Virus record (IMG/VR): IMGVR_UViG_3300034066_002164
Coordinates: 1-29,246 of that record
Direction: 5' to 3' (one strand)
DNA length: 29,246 bases
Source: a virus
The notes beneath the pieces were generated by a model. The model did not search any database. It had not been told where the DNA came from and saw only the letters and a program-made list of their open reading frames with translations. A program made the translations under genes and the position numbers. Positions 14,834 to 21,851 of this stretch are shown here, piece by piece (the stretch's first letter is position 1; the number at the start of each line of letters is the position of its first letter).

Positions 14834-15163
14834 TTATATTTTTTTAGTTGTCCAATTATTGTTTTCGAATATATACAGATATTCGCACCAAGCTGATTCT
14901 GCTCTCTTTTCGAGAGACGCTCTGCTTTCTTTTTTGTAGTTTTTTAACGGCTCACCTCTGCTGATATAGAATGTGCAGTCGTTAACTTCGCTAGCTAGTG
15001 AACTCATGCTTCCTGAAGCCACCAGCGCTCTGATCTTATCCTCATCTGTGTAATGTTGAGCTAGCTTATAGCCCACACCATCAGGGTAACCATCGAAGTG
15101 ACAATACACAGCGTCATAGGTATCGTCGCTATTCTTAATTGATATAAGTGATCGTGTTGCCAT
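14834..15163 (-). CDS. Conserved phage protein, MATRS...CHxDGYP family
   Basis: 109 residues. The start MATRSLISIKNSDDTYDAVYCHFDGYPDGVG, with CHFDGYP at about 20-27 and LAQHYTDEDKIRALVASGSMSSL after it, matches a family known from many phages and plasmids (MATRSNIGIKN..., CHWDGYPExVG). Its function is not known; the conserved CHxDGYP block suggests a bound ligand or catalytic site. No signal or membrane helix. The gene starts 2 bases after the upstream stop and has no SD. Confidence 0.75.
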   Translation of the reverse strand: MATRSLISIKNSDDTYDAVYCHFDGYPDGVGYKLAQHYTDEDKIRALVASGSMSSLASEVNDCTFYISRGEPLKNYKKESRASLEKRAESAWCEYLYIFENNNWTTKKI

Positions 15164-15165
15164 AA

Positions 15166-15672
15166 TTATTCACGAAAGCCAAGCTGCTTCTTGAGGTCGA
15201 GCTCTTGCAGTACAGTGTATTCCACATACTCTCCCTGAAGGACACTGATTTTGTTTCCTACGATAGAGGCTTGATCAGAGTTAAATTTGAACTTTTCTCC
15301 TGTGCGCTGACACTCAATTGTGTAAGCGTCGTAAGGACAGTCAGCTTTTCTTACTTTCGATAAAACCTTATAGTAACCATCTTCGATTATTTCTCCGTTA
15401 GAGTGAACAAGGATCGTACCACCTGGCAGCAGCGAAGACAGCTCGTCACGTGTAAGCAAAAATCTGTTAAGTATATTTTCTACAACGGTCTCAGTAACTT
15501 GAATAATCCTCGCCTCAGGGACTTCGTGACCGCTTTTCGAATACAGTTCTTTTTTAGCTAAAGCAATAGCTTCAGCTTCGGTTTTAACCATGTCGCGAAC
15601 TTCCATCCAGAAATCTTGAGAAAGTTTGGGTGATTTCAATCTGACTTGAACAGAGTAGTATGTTTTATCCAT
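15166..15672 (-). CDS. Unknown two-part protein (168 aa)
   Basis: Not recognised as a whole. The first ~65 residues (YYSVQVRL, DMVKTEAEAIALAKKELY, ARIIQVTETVVE) resemble small modules at 17629-17865 and 18102-18329: a strand, an Ala-rich helix, then a RIIxV strand. The second half has a TILVHSNGEIIEDGYYKVLSKV barrel-like strand pattern. No catalytic motif. It is followed by a 32-base gap with only A/T-rich sequence. Confidence 0.55.
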   Translation of the reverse strand: MDKTYYSVQVRLKSPKLSQDFWMEVRDMVKTEAEAIALAKKELYSKSGHEVPEARIIQVTETVVENILNRFLLTRDELSSLLPGGTILVHSNGEIIEDGYYKVLSKVRKADCPYDAYTIECQRTGEKFKFNSDQASIVGNKISVLQGEYVEYTVLQELDLKKQLGFRE

Positions 15673-15704
15673 ATTATTTTTTTGTTGTGTTGTTGATGCT
15701 GCAA

Positions 15705-16250
15705 TTAAGCCAAATATTCAATTATGCTTTTAGTACTGAATTCTTCTAGTGAAACGAAATCGACAAACGCTAAGACAGATGTACCTATCCGATCCCATAC
15801 GGTTTCGAGATGATATACCATCACGCAAGGATAGCTGATTTCATAGTCTTCACTGAGTGCTGGAACATTGTCTATTGTGTATCTGTAATCGTGTATGCAA
15901 TCGTTATCTTCATCGTCTGGGAAAGGCTCAAAGCCTAGAATTTCAACCAGTTTTACCTGCTCGATCTCGCCACATAAATCTTTCCGCTCTCTTTTATTTC
16001 CTGCAGCTTCTTGGACTGTCATATAATAGTCGAAGCTTTCTTTTACTTCAGGAGGCATGTTCGTTACTAGATTTCTGTCTCTAGCTTTGTCCCAATCAAA
16101 GAATGGTTTTAGTTTTGGTAAATCTTCTTCTTCCCAAATACTAGATTCTTCCCAATTTCCATCTTCATTAATTTTTCCGTATAAGCTTATGTACTGCGTC
16201 CACGCCCACGCCCAATGCTCTTCTTTACTTTTAAAGAACACCTTATTCAT
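15705..16250 (-). CDS. Unknown protein (181 aa)
   Basis: Not recognised. Trp-rich start (KSKEEHWAWAWTQYISLYGK), then an acidic part and a hydrophobic C-terminus (DRIGTSVLAFVDFVSLEEF). The WxWAWTQY start is reminiscent of small phage proteins of unknown function. Starts inside the last codons of the upstream zinc-ribbon gene (8-base overlap). No signal. Confidence 0.55.
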   Translation of the reverse strand: MNKVFFKSKEEHWAWAWTQYISLYGKINEDGNWEESSIWEEEDLPKLKPFFDWDKARDRNLVTNMPPEVKESFDYYMTVQEAAGNKRERKDLCGEIEQVKLVEILGFEPFPDDEDNDCIHDYRYTIDNVPALSEDYEISYPCVMVYHLETVWDRIGTSVLAFVDFVSLEEFSTKSIIEYLA

Positions 16251-16443
16251 CTTCAGGTTCCTCTAGTTTTTTAGTGGTGTAAGTCACAGTGATGATTGCT
16301 TGCACACTGAACGGTTTCTCACACTGATCACAATCGTACTCGTAGACATCTTCGTCTTTTTGGCAAAGCTCCCAGCTATCTTCGAATTCTTTACCGCAGT
16401 GTGGGCATATTGCTAATTGTGTGTGAACTGTATCGAGAGACAT
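16243..16443 (-). CDS. Small zinc-ribbon protein (66 aa)
   Basis: Four cysteines in two C-x2-C pairs: C13, C16 (CPHC) and C38, C41 (CDQC), about 22 residues apart, with strands on both sides: a typical zinc ribbon. Acidic C-terminus. Small free-standing zinc ribbons in phages often bind DNA, RNA or transcription factors, but this one is not specific. It overlaps the downstream gene by 8 bases. Confidence 0.65.
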   Translation of the reverse strand: MSLDTVHTQLAICPHCGKEFEDSWELCQKDEDVYEYDCDQCEKPFSVQAIITVTYTTKKLEEPEDE

Positions 16444-16445
16444 AT

Positions 16446-16697
16446 TTATTTTTCAGGTTCATTATTTTCTATGCTTTCTGCATAGTTTGATAGCTCCCAC
16501 AACTCTTCATCGTTCTCATCGAGACCAGCCATCTTGGCCTGTATACCTAGAGCTTTTAACAGCTCAAGAAAAGCAGTGTCCTCGCATGAGCCGTCGTATA
16601 TCTCAATCTCATCAAGATACCATCTTGTAGCGTTCCAGCTACAGCAACCATCACCACACTCATAGTAATAGTCTTGCTTAGTTATTTTATGCTTCAT
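16446..16697 (-). CDS. Conserved small phage protein with YYYECGDGCC motif
   Basis: 83 residues. The N-terminus KQDYYYECGDGCCSWNATRWY contains C14, C18 and C19 and resembles a family I know from phage genomes (YxYxCGDGCC...). Function unknown; Cys and aromatic clustering suggest metal or redox binding. The C-terminal half is acidic. It starts 2 bases after the upstream stop. Confidence 0.6.
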   Translation of the reverse strand: MKHKITKQDYYYECGDGCCSWNATRWYLDEIEIYDGSCEDTAFLELLKALGIQAKMAGLDENDEELWELSNYAESIENNEPEK

Positions 16698-16699
16698 GT

Positions 16700-17047
16700 C
16701 TACGCTTTAATCCAATAACCGTCACTAGATAGTTTAGCTGAGCCTACCGAACTTCTTTTAAACTCTTCAGGACTCAATATAGATACGAATTTTGAGACAC
16801 CCTCATAAAGATAATATGTCTTACCTACGACAGGATCAAAGCCTAGCGAAAAAGAGTCAACATAATTGTTCCATTCCCACAAAGCCATGGTTTCATCGTA
16901 CTGTTTTTTTAAATCTTCCATCTTAGCTGTAGCATATGCATGCAGCTTATTTTGTCTGTTTTGATTTACTAAAGTGAGGTCAAGCTTCTCAATTACTTGA
17001 CCTCCCCGGCTCATGTCGTAAGAAAGCTCTGCTTTAGCTTTATCCAT
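16700..17047 (-). CDS. Unknown protein (115 aa)
   Basis: Not recognised. A helical, charged N-terminal half (ATAKMEDLKKQYDETMALWEW), then a beta-rich C-terminal half (VVGKTYYLYEGVSKFVSIL). The VGKTYYLYEGVSKFVSILSP segment is typical of small phage domains with a short barrel. Starts inside the last codons of the upstream gene (8-base overlap). Confidence 0.55.
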   Translation of the reverse strand: MDKAKAELSYDMSRGGQVIEKLDLTLVNQNRQNKLHAYATAKMEDLKKQYDETMALWEWNNYVDSFSLGFDPVVGKTYYLYEGVSKFVSILSPEEFKRSSVGSAKLSSDGYWIKA

Positions 17048-17417
17048 ATGTTTCGTTCACGACTGCATAACTTAGCTCATGTCGACCAGCAATATTTCTT
17101 AACTCGCGCTGCCAATCTTCCTTCGGATTAAAATAAGGACTGTCGTGTATAGCCTGCAGTTCTGATATCAAGCGTCTATGCTTGTCAGGAGCTATACCTC
17201 TATTAATTAGAGAAATCCACGGTAAAACATTCCAATATGTCTCGATCTCTTCATCACTTATAAGACATCCGGCAGCGCATTTTAATCCATCGTTTCCTCT
17301 GTACGCACAAACACCATCCTCTAATGCGCATTGAGCTTTCTGTGTCAGCATGTGTTTTGCAACCTGGTCAAATACTTCTTGAGCCGTTGCCTGCTCTAGT
17401 GTTGCTAGTGTAATCAT
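17040..17417 (-). CDS. Conserved phage protein, CAYRG...CAAGCLI family (paralog A)
   Basis: 125 residues. It starts TLEQATAQEVFDQVAKHMLTQ, followed by CAYRGNDGLKCAAGCLISDEE and later LQAIHDS. I know this pattern from many phage proteins of unknown role, in which the YRG...CAAGCLI block and the LQxxHD helix are conserved. The gene at 21472-21840 is a diverged paralog with the same order (CMYRDGDLRCAAGFVIADDE, LQYIHDS). Cysteines near 30-50 may bind metal. Its ATG overlaps by 4 bases (ATGA) the stop of the frameshifted gene upstream, which is why that gene is thought to be real. Confidence 0.75.
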   Translation of the reverse strand: MITLATLEQATAQEVFDQVAKHMLTQKAQCALEDGVCAYRGNDGLKCAAGCLISDEEIETYWNVLPWISLINRGIAPDKHRRLISELQAIHDSPYFNPKEDWQRELRNIAGRHELSYAVVNETYG

Positions 17418-17639
17418 ACGAGTTTCTCTAAAAACTGAACGTATTGTTCTATTATGGCTTTGTCAGGATCGTCAGCTGGGGCATCAGAGTGATCTCGCTG
17501 CAAGTCGCGCTTTAATGTATTAATAATTAGTTGCACGATGTCTTTTACTGAACAACCCAGGTAAAGCTACAGCCGTTATAAACGCATCGTAGATTCTAGC
17601 TGCGTCCTTTTGCGTGTCGCAAATCAGGTTATTCTTCAT
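17414..17639 (-). pseudogene. Frameshifted small gene (two overlapping frames), degenerate or recoded
   Basis: The ATG at 17639 opens a 39-codon frame that ends at 17520-17522 (product starting MKNNLICDTQKDAARIYDAF). In the next frame an open stretch from 17566 to the TGA at 17414-17416 encodes ...VKDIVQLIINTLKRDLQRD... and its TGA overlaps the next gene's ATG by ATGA, the normal junction in this block. Together they would give about 75 residues with a continuous helical character, with a +1 shift near 17540-17560 (around GTTGTTCAGTAAAAG). The upstream frame also overlaps the previous gene by 11 bases, as several junctions here do. Either one base has been lost or gained, or the ribosome shifts frame. 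Confidence 0.5.
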
Positions 17640-17865
17640 TTTGTTTCACGTCAAATACTGCTATGGTTTGAACCGTCTTGATTACATCTGTACGAATAAT
17701 GGCAATCTTTTTGTAGTTGTTGGTCAGCATGTCTTTTAACTTATTAGCTCTATGTAGAGCTTCACCCTCGTTATCATAATATGTATCGCACCATATCTCT
17801 GTTCTTCCATCTTCTTCAACTACGTTGATGGTCCACTCTGTTTTTGTGGTTGTTTCTATATTCAT
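17629..17865 (-). CDS. Small unknown protein (78 aa)
   Basis: I chose the ATG at 17865, 2 bases after the upstream stop; a longer frame from 17988 lies wholly inside the Lar-like gene. The product (TEWTINVVEEDGRTEIW, then EGEALHRANKLKDML, then IAIIRTDVIKTVQTIAVF) has a strand-helix-strand form also seen in the genes at 18102 and in the N-terminal part of 15166. No known family. Confidence 0.6.
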   Translation of the reverse strand: MNIETTTKTEWTINVVEEDGRTEIWCDTYYDNEGEALHRANKLKDMLTNNYKKIAIIRTDVIKTVQTIAVFDVKQNEE

Positions 17866-17867
17866 GT

Positions 17868-18086
17868 TTATTTCCTCTCGTTCCAGAGTTTGATTAGTCT
17901 GACAGGGATTATATCTTTGTTTAAAGCGCTTTCTAAGACTTCTGGTCTCAGGTAATCCCAAGGGCCAGCACATCCACAATCTTGGCAAATAATATTAGCA
18001 GGTATACCTTCTCTGTCTTCAGTACTGTGTTGAACAGTTAGATCATTACCGCCACAAAAAGGGCACGGTTTGGGCTCATCGGACAT
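17868..18086 (-). CDS. Lar-like zinc-finger protein (restriction-alleviation family)
   Basis: 72 residues. KPCPFCGGNDL at the start (C8, C11) and CQDCGCAGP (C34, C37) form a zinc ribbon, and the end LIKLWNERK matches the closing WNxR helix of the Lar family (PF14354). Lar of the Rac prophage modulates host restriction of unmodified DNA; most phage relatives have no tested role. It is a typical small phage gene. The ATG has no Shine-Dalgarno. It is followed by 2 bases and the next small gene. Confidence 0.75.
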   Translation of the reverse strand: MSDEPKPCPFCGGNDLTVQHSTEDREGIPANIICQDCGCAGPWDYLRPEVLESALNKDIIPVRLIKLWNERK

Positions 18087-18101
18087 AGTTATTTATATGA
18101 T

Positions 18102-18329
18102 TTAAGTTGGGTCAACTCTAATAACGCGAAGTTCTGATCTATAAATATTTGCCTCGAATTTTTTAGCTTTATATTTTTCGGCTATTTTTTTAGCTTCCCC
18201 CAAAGTCGCCAAACGCCCCTCATCTATACAAGACCAATTGTGTCTAACCCAATCGCTTTTAGGTTCACAACGATATTCAACATAATAATGTTCCTTGTAT
18301 AACAAGTCATCACTGTTTTTAGTGTTCAT
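18102..18329 (-). CDS. Small unknown protein (75 aa)
   Basis: EHYYVEYRCEPKSDWVRHNW at the start, a helix (TLGEAKKIAEKYKAKKF) and a closing strand (SELRVIRVDPT). It shares this strand-helix-strand form with the genes at 17629-17865 and 15166 (N-terminal part). Function unknown. Its ATG overlaps the upstream stop by 4 bases; a 15-base gap follows its stop. Confidence 0.6.
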   Translation of the reverse strand: MNTKNSDDLLYKEHYYVEYRCEPKSDWVRHNWSCIDEGRLATLGEAKKIAEKYKAKKFEANIYRSELRVIRVDPT

Positions 18330-18664
18330 CTTTTAAGTAGGTTTTTGTTTTGATGTATGTTGCCTATAACTTCTAGTTTGTCTCGATGATACCAGAGCTC
18401 GATAGAGTCACCGTCAGGGTCTACAAGCCTGTATCCCAAGGGCGTTAGTGAATACTCTACAGCGTACACATAAGGTGTACCTTTTCTTTTTACAATATCT
18501 CCTTCATATATGTCTTCTCCATTAATATCGATAGTGTCAGCAAATTGCTGTACTGGATAATCTCTTTGGTGTAAGTATCTGTCACTATAAGCAAAATCAT
18601 TTAGTCCGAAGTAAGTGAACTTTTCTAGCTCTGGGATATATACTCGAAATTTAAATGTTCTCAT
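18326..18664 (-). CDS. YopX-like phage protein
   Basis: 112 residues. The start RTFKFRVYIPELEKF, the DTIDINGEDIYEGDIVKRKG block at about 44-62 and the closing VIGNIHQNKNLL match the YopX family (PF09643), found in many phages including SPbeta; function unknown, a beta-barrel. It lies downstream of a promoter-like TGGTATAAT (18709-18717) and a small leader hairpin, so it probably begins a new transcript. Confidence 0.8.
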   Translation of the reverse strand: MRTFKFRVYIPELEKFTYFGLNDFAYSDRYLHQRDYPVQQFADTIDINGEDIYEGDIVKRKGTPYVYAVEYSLTPLGYRLVDPDGDSIELWYHRDKLEVIGNIHQNKNLLKR

Positions 18665-18682
18665 ATCAATTAATAACTTAAC

Positions 18683-18717
18683 AGGAGCTGTTGAATGGTC
18701 TCCTATATATTATACCA
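18683..18717 (-). promoter_or_regulatory. Extended -10 promoter TGGTATAAT with short leader hairpin
   Basis: The minus strand reads TGGTATAATATAT (18705-18717), a perfect TGnTATAAT extended -10 and identical over 13 bases to the element at 12545-12557. It lies in the only sizeable gap of this region (18665-18726). The leader of about 38 bases holds a weak inverted repeat, AGGAG (18683-18687) with CTCCT (18700-18704). No clear -35 is seen. Confidence 0.45.
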
Positions 18718-18726
18718 ACTACTAGC

Positions 18727-19305
18727 CTATTCTGATTGAGCTCTAAGCTCGTCGTATTTTGCGATAGCCTTGCGTATCGTCTCCATCTCTCTTTCAGTTT
18801 TAGCATAACCTTTACCCCATGCAGCTAGGTTAGCTAAGGCTTCTCGAGCATAGTCTATAAGGTCGTCAGCGCAGCTCTTCCAAACATCGCTAGTTTCGAA
18901 ATTTATCCAACAAGTGCGATCAATTTCTTTTTCTTCACACATACAATGCCAACCATCATAGTATGTCAGGTTGCTAATACATTTTGTGCAAATTGGCTGT
19001 TCATGATCTAGCTTTTTGTCTTCGATGTCCTCTACTCTTTGAGTGTACTCTGCTAACTCTTTTAAGTAATAAGATATCCGCTCAGGAAGAGATTCAACGG
19101 TGTGTTCTTTAATATTTCCAACTGGGAATTCCTTGAGTATTTTATCAAGAATATCTTTATTTTGCTTAGCTTGTCTGTGCTGCCTGTCAAAAGCAAGAGC
19201 TAGACAGATGATGTCTGCATGACTATCTTTTGAATAATCGTTGAGGATATGAGTTGCTCTTTGGATAGCCTCTTTAGACGGTATGTTGATTTCTTGGTCA
19301 TACAT
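18727..19305 (-). CDS. Unknown protein with central Cys cluster (192 aa)
   Basis: Not recognised. N-terminal helices (SKEAIQRATHILNDYSKDSH, HADIICLALAFDRQHRQAKQ), then a charged coiled coil (SYYLKELAEYTQRVEDIEDK). A central PICTKC...CMC with later C spacing may bind zinc. The C-terminus is helical and basic. Starts 2 bases after the upstream stop. The next gap (18665-18726) holds a promoter element. Confidence 0.6.
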   Translation of the reverse strand: MYDQEINIPSKEAIQRATHILNDYSKDSHADIICLALAFDRQHRQAKQNKDILDKILKEFPVGNIKEHTVESLPERISYYLKELAEYTQRVEDIEDKKLDHEQPICTKCISNLTYYDGWHCMCEEKEIDRTCWINFETSDVWKSCADDLIDYAREALANLAAWGKGYAKTEREMETIRKAIAKYDELRAQSE

Positions 19306-19307
19306 AT

Positions 19308-19628
19308 TTAAATATCTTTACTAAGTTCATCGACTTCTTTTTGAAGAGTAGCGATCTGACACTTTAGTACATGCACTTTATCGAGCGTTTTTTGTCTTTC
19401 TATTTGTCTAGCGTCAATAATGTCTCCTATCGTTGCCTCTTCCCAGATGCTTCTAATTGGATAATCGTCGATACACCAATTCGCAGGCAGGTCTTCTTTG
19501 CGAATTATCTCGTACACAGAAAACACTGTACATTTGTTTCCACAAGACGCACTCACAATTAATCCAGCAGTACCTGAGTCGTCTGCTGCCACAACCCCAT
19601 CTAAATGCACTTTGTATAATTTTTTCAT
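19308..19628 (-). CDS. MKKLY family protein A (beta domain + coiled coil)
   Basis: 106 residues. MKKLYKVHLDG at the start, a short beta-rich part (ASCGNKCTVFSVYEIIRKEDLPANW) and a C-terminal coiled coil (LDKVHVLKCQIATLQKEVDEL). The gene at 19938-20348 shares the start MKKLY, the ExLPxNW block and a C-terminal coiled coil, so the two are diverged paralogs; function unknown. The coiled coil suggests oligomers. Ends 2 bases before the next gene. Confidence 0.6.
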   Translation of the reverse strand: MKKLYKVHLDGVVAADDSGTAGLIVSASCGNKCTVFSVYEIIRKEDLPANWCIDDYPIRSIWEEATIGDIIDARQIERQKTLDKVHVLKCQIATLQKEVDELSKDI

Positions 19629-19670
19629 ATTTATTTTCTTATTTCCCAGATGTCGTATGTGTTTGTCATA

Positions 19671-19925
19671 CTATTCAGGTTTTACCAAACCTTCTAATGC
19701 CTGCGTGCAGATAAGCTTCTCGTTTTTCATAATTTCAACAAGCTTTTCTTTGACATGAGTATTGATAGTTACTTCGTTGCTTAGGGTGTGATCTATCGCT
19801 TCTTGTATATACTTGATACCTATTTTAAGCGCAAAACGCGCGCTATAGATATCGTCCTTTCGCATCAGCCACATCTCTGGCCTGTAACTCATAAGCTCGA
19901 GTTCTTCTTCGTGAGTCATACCCAT
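19671..19925 (-). CDS. Small unknown helical protein (84 aa)
   Basis: Not recognised. Starts MGMTHEEELELMSYRPEMWLM (an alternative ATG two codons on, at 19919, is equally possible), then helices (IKYIQEAIDHTLSNEVTI, VKEKLVEIMKNEKLICTQAL). Located between the two MKKLY paralogs. A 42-base gap follows, with A/T-rich sequence only. Confidence 0.55.
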   Translation of the reverse strand: MGMTHEEELELMSYRPEMWLMRKDDIYSARFALKIGIKYIQEAIDHTLSNEVTINTHVKEKLVEIMKNEKLICTQALEGLVKPE

Positions 19926-19937
19926 ATAGTGATTTTC

Positions 19938-20348
19938 TTAATCTTTTCTATACTGCGCTGAATGATACGCGGCGTCTAATCCTGCCTGATAGCCGTTCTC
20001 GTATTCTTTTTCTTGCGTGTCTTCCAGACTCTTTTTAAGTTTGGTCACCTCAGCTTTCAGCGTTTCAACTGTATCCGTCAGCTTTGCGTTTTCTTCGGTA
20101 AGCCTATCACAGATAGAGTCATTAAGAAGCTTGCGAATTGCGATGGTGCCGAGAGCACCGTTAGCAGAAACTACAGGGTAAAAATGACCCTGCCAATTCT
20201 TCGGAAGATACTCTTCATCAGTAATTTCACCGAGATAATCTAGGTCGCATTCCATCGTGTCGCTATGCAGACGCTTCGCAGTATCTTTTATTTTTGAGGG
20301 CTCTTCGTATATAACAGTTCGATATATTGCGCTATATAATTTTTTCAT
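19938..20348 (-). CDS. MKKLY family protein B with coiled coil (136 aa)
   Basis: A diverged paralog of 19308-19628: same start MKKLY, matching central block EEYLPKNWQGHFYPVVS, and a longer C-terminal coiled coil (LTEENAKLTDTVETLKAEVT, then KLKKSLEDTQEKEYENGYQA) ending in HSAQYRKD. The DNA around the two starts is also alike (TATAATTTTTTCAT read on the plus strand). Function unknown. Confidence 0.6.
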   Translation of the reverse strand: MKKLYSAIYRTVIYEEPSKIKDTAKRLHSDTMECDLDYLGEITDEEYLPKNWQGHFYPVVSANGALGTIAIRKLLNDSICDRLTEENAKLTDTVETLKAEVTKLKKSLEDTQEKEYENGYQAGLDAAYHSAQYRKD

Positions 20349-20350
20349 AA

Positions 20351-20758
20351 TTACAGCGACCCGCTTTCAATAGTTTTATCTCCATCCATGAATTCGAACC
20401 CGTGGCTGTAATAGCCGTTGTGTTTGTTATGTAAATGCAGATACCTGGTTTGGTTTTTGTTGAACATACGAAACACCGCATAATGCTCCTGCTCGTATTT
20501 CTTATCTTCAGTCAAATCAAGATAGAATTTGGGATCAAACACCCAGCCCTCCAGCTCTTTGTTGATGTGATCTGTAGGAGATGTGTCCTCAAGACCCGCA
20601 ACGCTCTCGGCTGGAGGCGCGAGACTTTCGCTGATTAGCCAGCCAAACTCTTCACAGCAATTTGATGCGAAGTCAAAGCCAACCACTAGGTTATTCTCGT
20701 CTACGAAGTTAATTCTTAAGCTATGAAAGCCTGATTTTGATGGTGGAAAATATTTCAT
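20351..20758 (-). CDS. Conserved phage protein with CCEEFGW motif
   Basis: 135 residues. ASNCCEEFGWLIS near residues 31-43 matches a conserved block (xxxCCExFGWxI) of small phage proteins of unknown function, possibly the family now called DUF7448. The rest is beta-rich (EHYAVFRMFNKNQTRYLHLH, YYSHGFEFMDG). The CC pair may bind metal. Located directly after the gene at 20760-20972 (1-base gap). Confidence 0.65.
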   Translation of the reverse strand: MKYFPPSKSGFHSLRINFVDENNLVVGFDFASNCCEEFGWLISESLAPPAESVAGLEDTSPTDHINKELEGWVFDPKFYLDLTEDKKYEQEHYAVFRMFNKNQTRYLHLHNKHNGYYSHGFEFMDGDKTIESGSL

Positions 20759-20759
20759 G

Positions 20760-20972
20760 TTATGGAATATGTAAATGGGTTAAACAGTGTTGCAATAGTA
20801 ATTCTGCGTTATAGCTACCGCTGAGATATTGTCTCCAGATATCTGGTACACAGTAAGGTTTTTTAATGTGTGCCAATTCTTCTTTTATTTTCTTCTGATT
20901 TTTCAGATAGCTATCAAGATCAGCAAGAATGTCCAACCCCTCTTTAGGAATTCGCTCTTCTTGAGAATTCAT
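20760..20972 (-). CDS. Small unknown protein (70 aa)
   Basis: Not recognised. A charged helix (GLDILADLDSYLKNQKKIKE), then CVPDIWRQYLSGSYNAELLL. No motif. ATG overlaps the upstream stop by 4 bases. Confidence 0.55.
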   Translation of the reverse strand: MNSQEERIPKEGLDILADLDSYLKNQKKIKEELAHIKKPYCVPDIWRQYLSGSYNAELLLQHCLTHLHIP

Positions 20973-21232
20973 GTTTTTATAACTTCGTCTGTGTAAGTAC
21001 AGATTCTTCTGACAATACGAAACCTAGTGTTTGGGCGCATATCAACAAGCTCTTCTAATCGTGCCTTAGCTCTATCAGCATATCCATGCTTAGCTGATTC
21101 AAAATCTAGCCAATAATCCTGTACACGGTGCTGAATAACATATTCTGCAACTGAAGAATACTGCTCTGGTTTGTTACAATCAGAGCAGGTTAATTCAACC
21201 GGAACAAAATGTTCACAGGTATCTCTATTCAT
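20969..21232 (-). CDS. Small protein with N-terminal Cys/His cluster (87 aa)
   Basis: I chose the ATG at 21232; a longer frame begins at 21268 but overlaps the upstream gene by 44 bases. The start MNRDTCEHFVPVELTCSDCN offers C, H and C-x2-C for a zinc site; a coiled helix and an arginine-rich strand (NTRFRIVRRICTYTDEVI) follow. Function unknown. Confidence 0.55.
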   Translation of the reverse strand: MNRDTCEHFVPVELTCSDCNKPEQYSSVAEYVIQHRVQDYWLDFESAKHGYADRAKARLEELVDMRPNTRFRIVRRICTYTDEVIKT

Positions 21233-21470
21233 GTTTTCTACAAAAACAAGATCCGCAAGAGCATTCACTATAGCATGCTTTTCTTCTATCTAACCATTTA
21301 AATACAGAATCACCGTTACTATCACTAGCGTATTCTGCTACTCCAGCACGAACAGCTTCTTTTTGATTTACACTCTTGCCTAACGAATAGCCTAGTACAG
21401 TACTGGCGGCTATAGCTATATACGCAATCATTATTACATATATGATGTCGAGATTGTCAGATAAACGCAT
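21225..21470 (-). CDS. Small single-span membrane protein with Cys-rich C-terminus (81 aa)
   Basis: One hydrophobic segment at about 8-29 (IIYVIMIAYIAIAASTVLGY), then a soluble part ending ACYSECSCGSCFCRKHE, with six cysteines in 16 residues. I chose the ATG at 21470, 1 base after the upstream stop; a frame from 21482 adds four residues. A G-rich stretch upstream (GAGGAG) looks like an SD but also encodes the last residues of the neighbour, so it is not good evidence. Function unknown; the Cys tail may bind metal or form disulfides. Confidence 0.6.
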   Translation of the reverse strand: MRLSDNLDIIYVIMIAYIAIAASTVLGYSLGKSVNQKEAVRAGVAEYASDSNGDSVFKWLDRRKACYSECSCGSCFCRKHE

Positions 21471-21471
21471 A

Positions 21472-21840
21472 TTACTCCTCATTTAAGAAACTTGTATTTA
21501 ATCCGTTGTATATTCCGTATTTAGCTAACTCTCCTCCCCATGTACCTGGACTATATGAGTCATGGATATATTGTAGACTAGCTATCAGATCTGAGTGAGC
21601 TGCCGGAACAATATTCTCAGCAACCAAGTTCAGCCATTCGCTTGTTTCCATCGTTTTTGCATCATATTCGTCGTCGGCTATAACAAAGCCTGCAGCGCAA
21701 CGTAGATCGCCATCTCTGTACATACAGAAATCTGCTTTGTCTGCACAACGCTTGTTCTGTTTTATTAGTCTTGTCGAGATATACTCGAATACTTCTTGAG
21801 GTGAAAAAGACTCTAAGGTTTTAAGTGTAATATTACTCAT
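21472..21840 (-). CDS. Conserved phage protein, CMYRD...CAAGFVI family (paralog B)
   Basis: 122 residues. A paralog of the gene at 17040-17417 with the same order: FSPQEVFEYISTRLIKQ, CMYRDGDLRCAAGFVIADDE, SLQYIHDS. Alignable over the full length. Function unknown. Starts on ATG after an A/T tract with no SD. The two copies lie 4 kb apart in the same orientation. Confidence 0.7.
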   Translation of the reverse strand: MSNITLKTLESFSPQEVFEYISTRLIKQNKRCADKADFCMYRDGDLRCAAGFVIADDEYDAKTMETSEWLNLVAENIVPAAHSDLIASLQYIHDSYSPGTWGGELAKYGIYNGLNTSFLNEE

Positions 21841-21851
21841 TTTTTTGTGTG

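Noticed and set aside
21472-21482. GAGGAG upstream of the ATG at 21470, a Shine-Dalgarno-like sequence
   Set aside because: It encodes the last Glu residues of the upstream gene, and nearly all other starts lack an SD.
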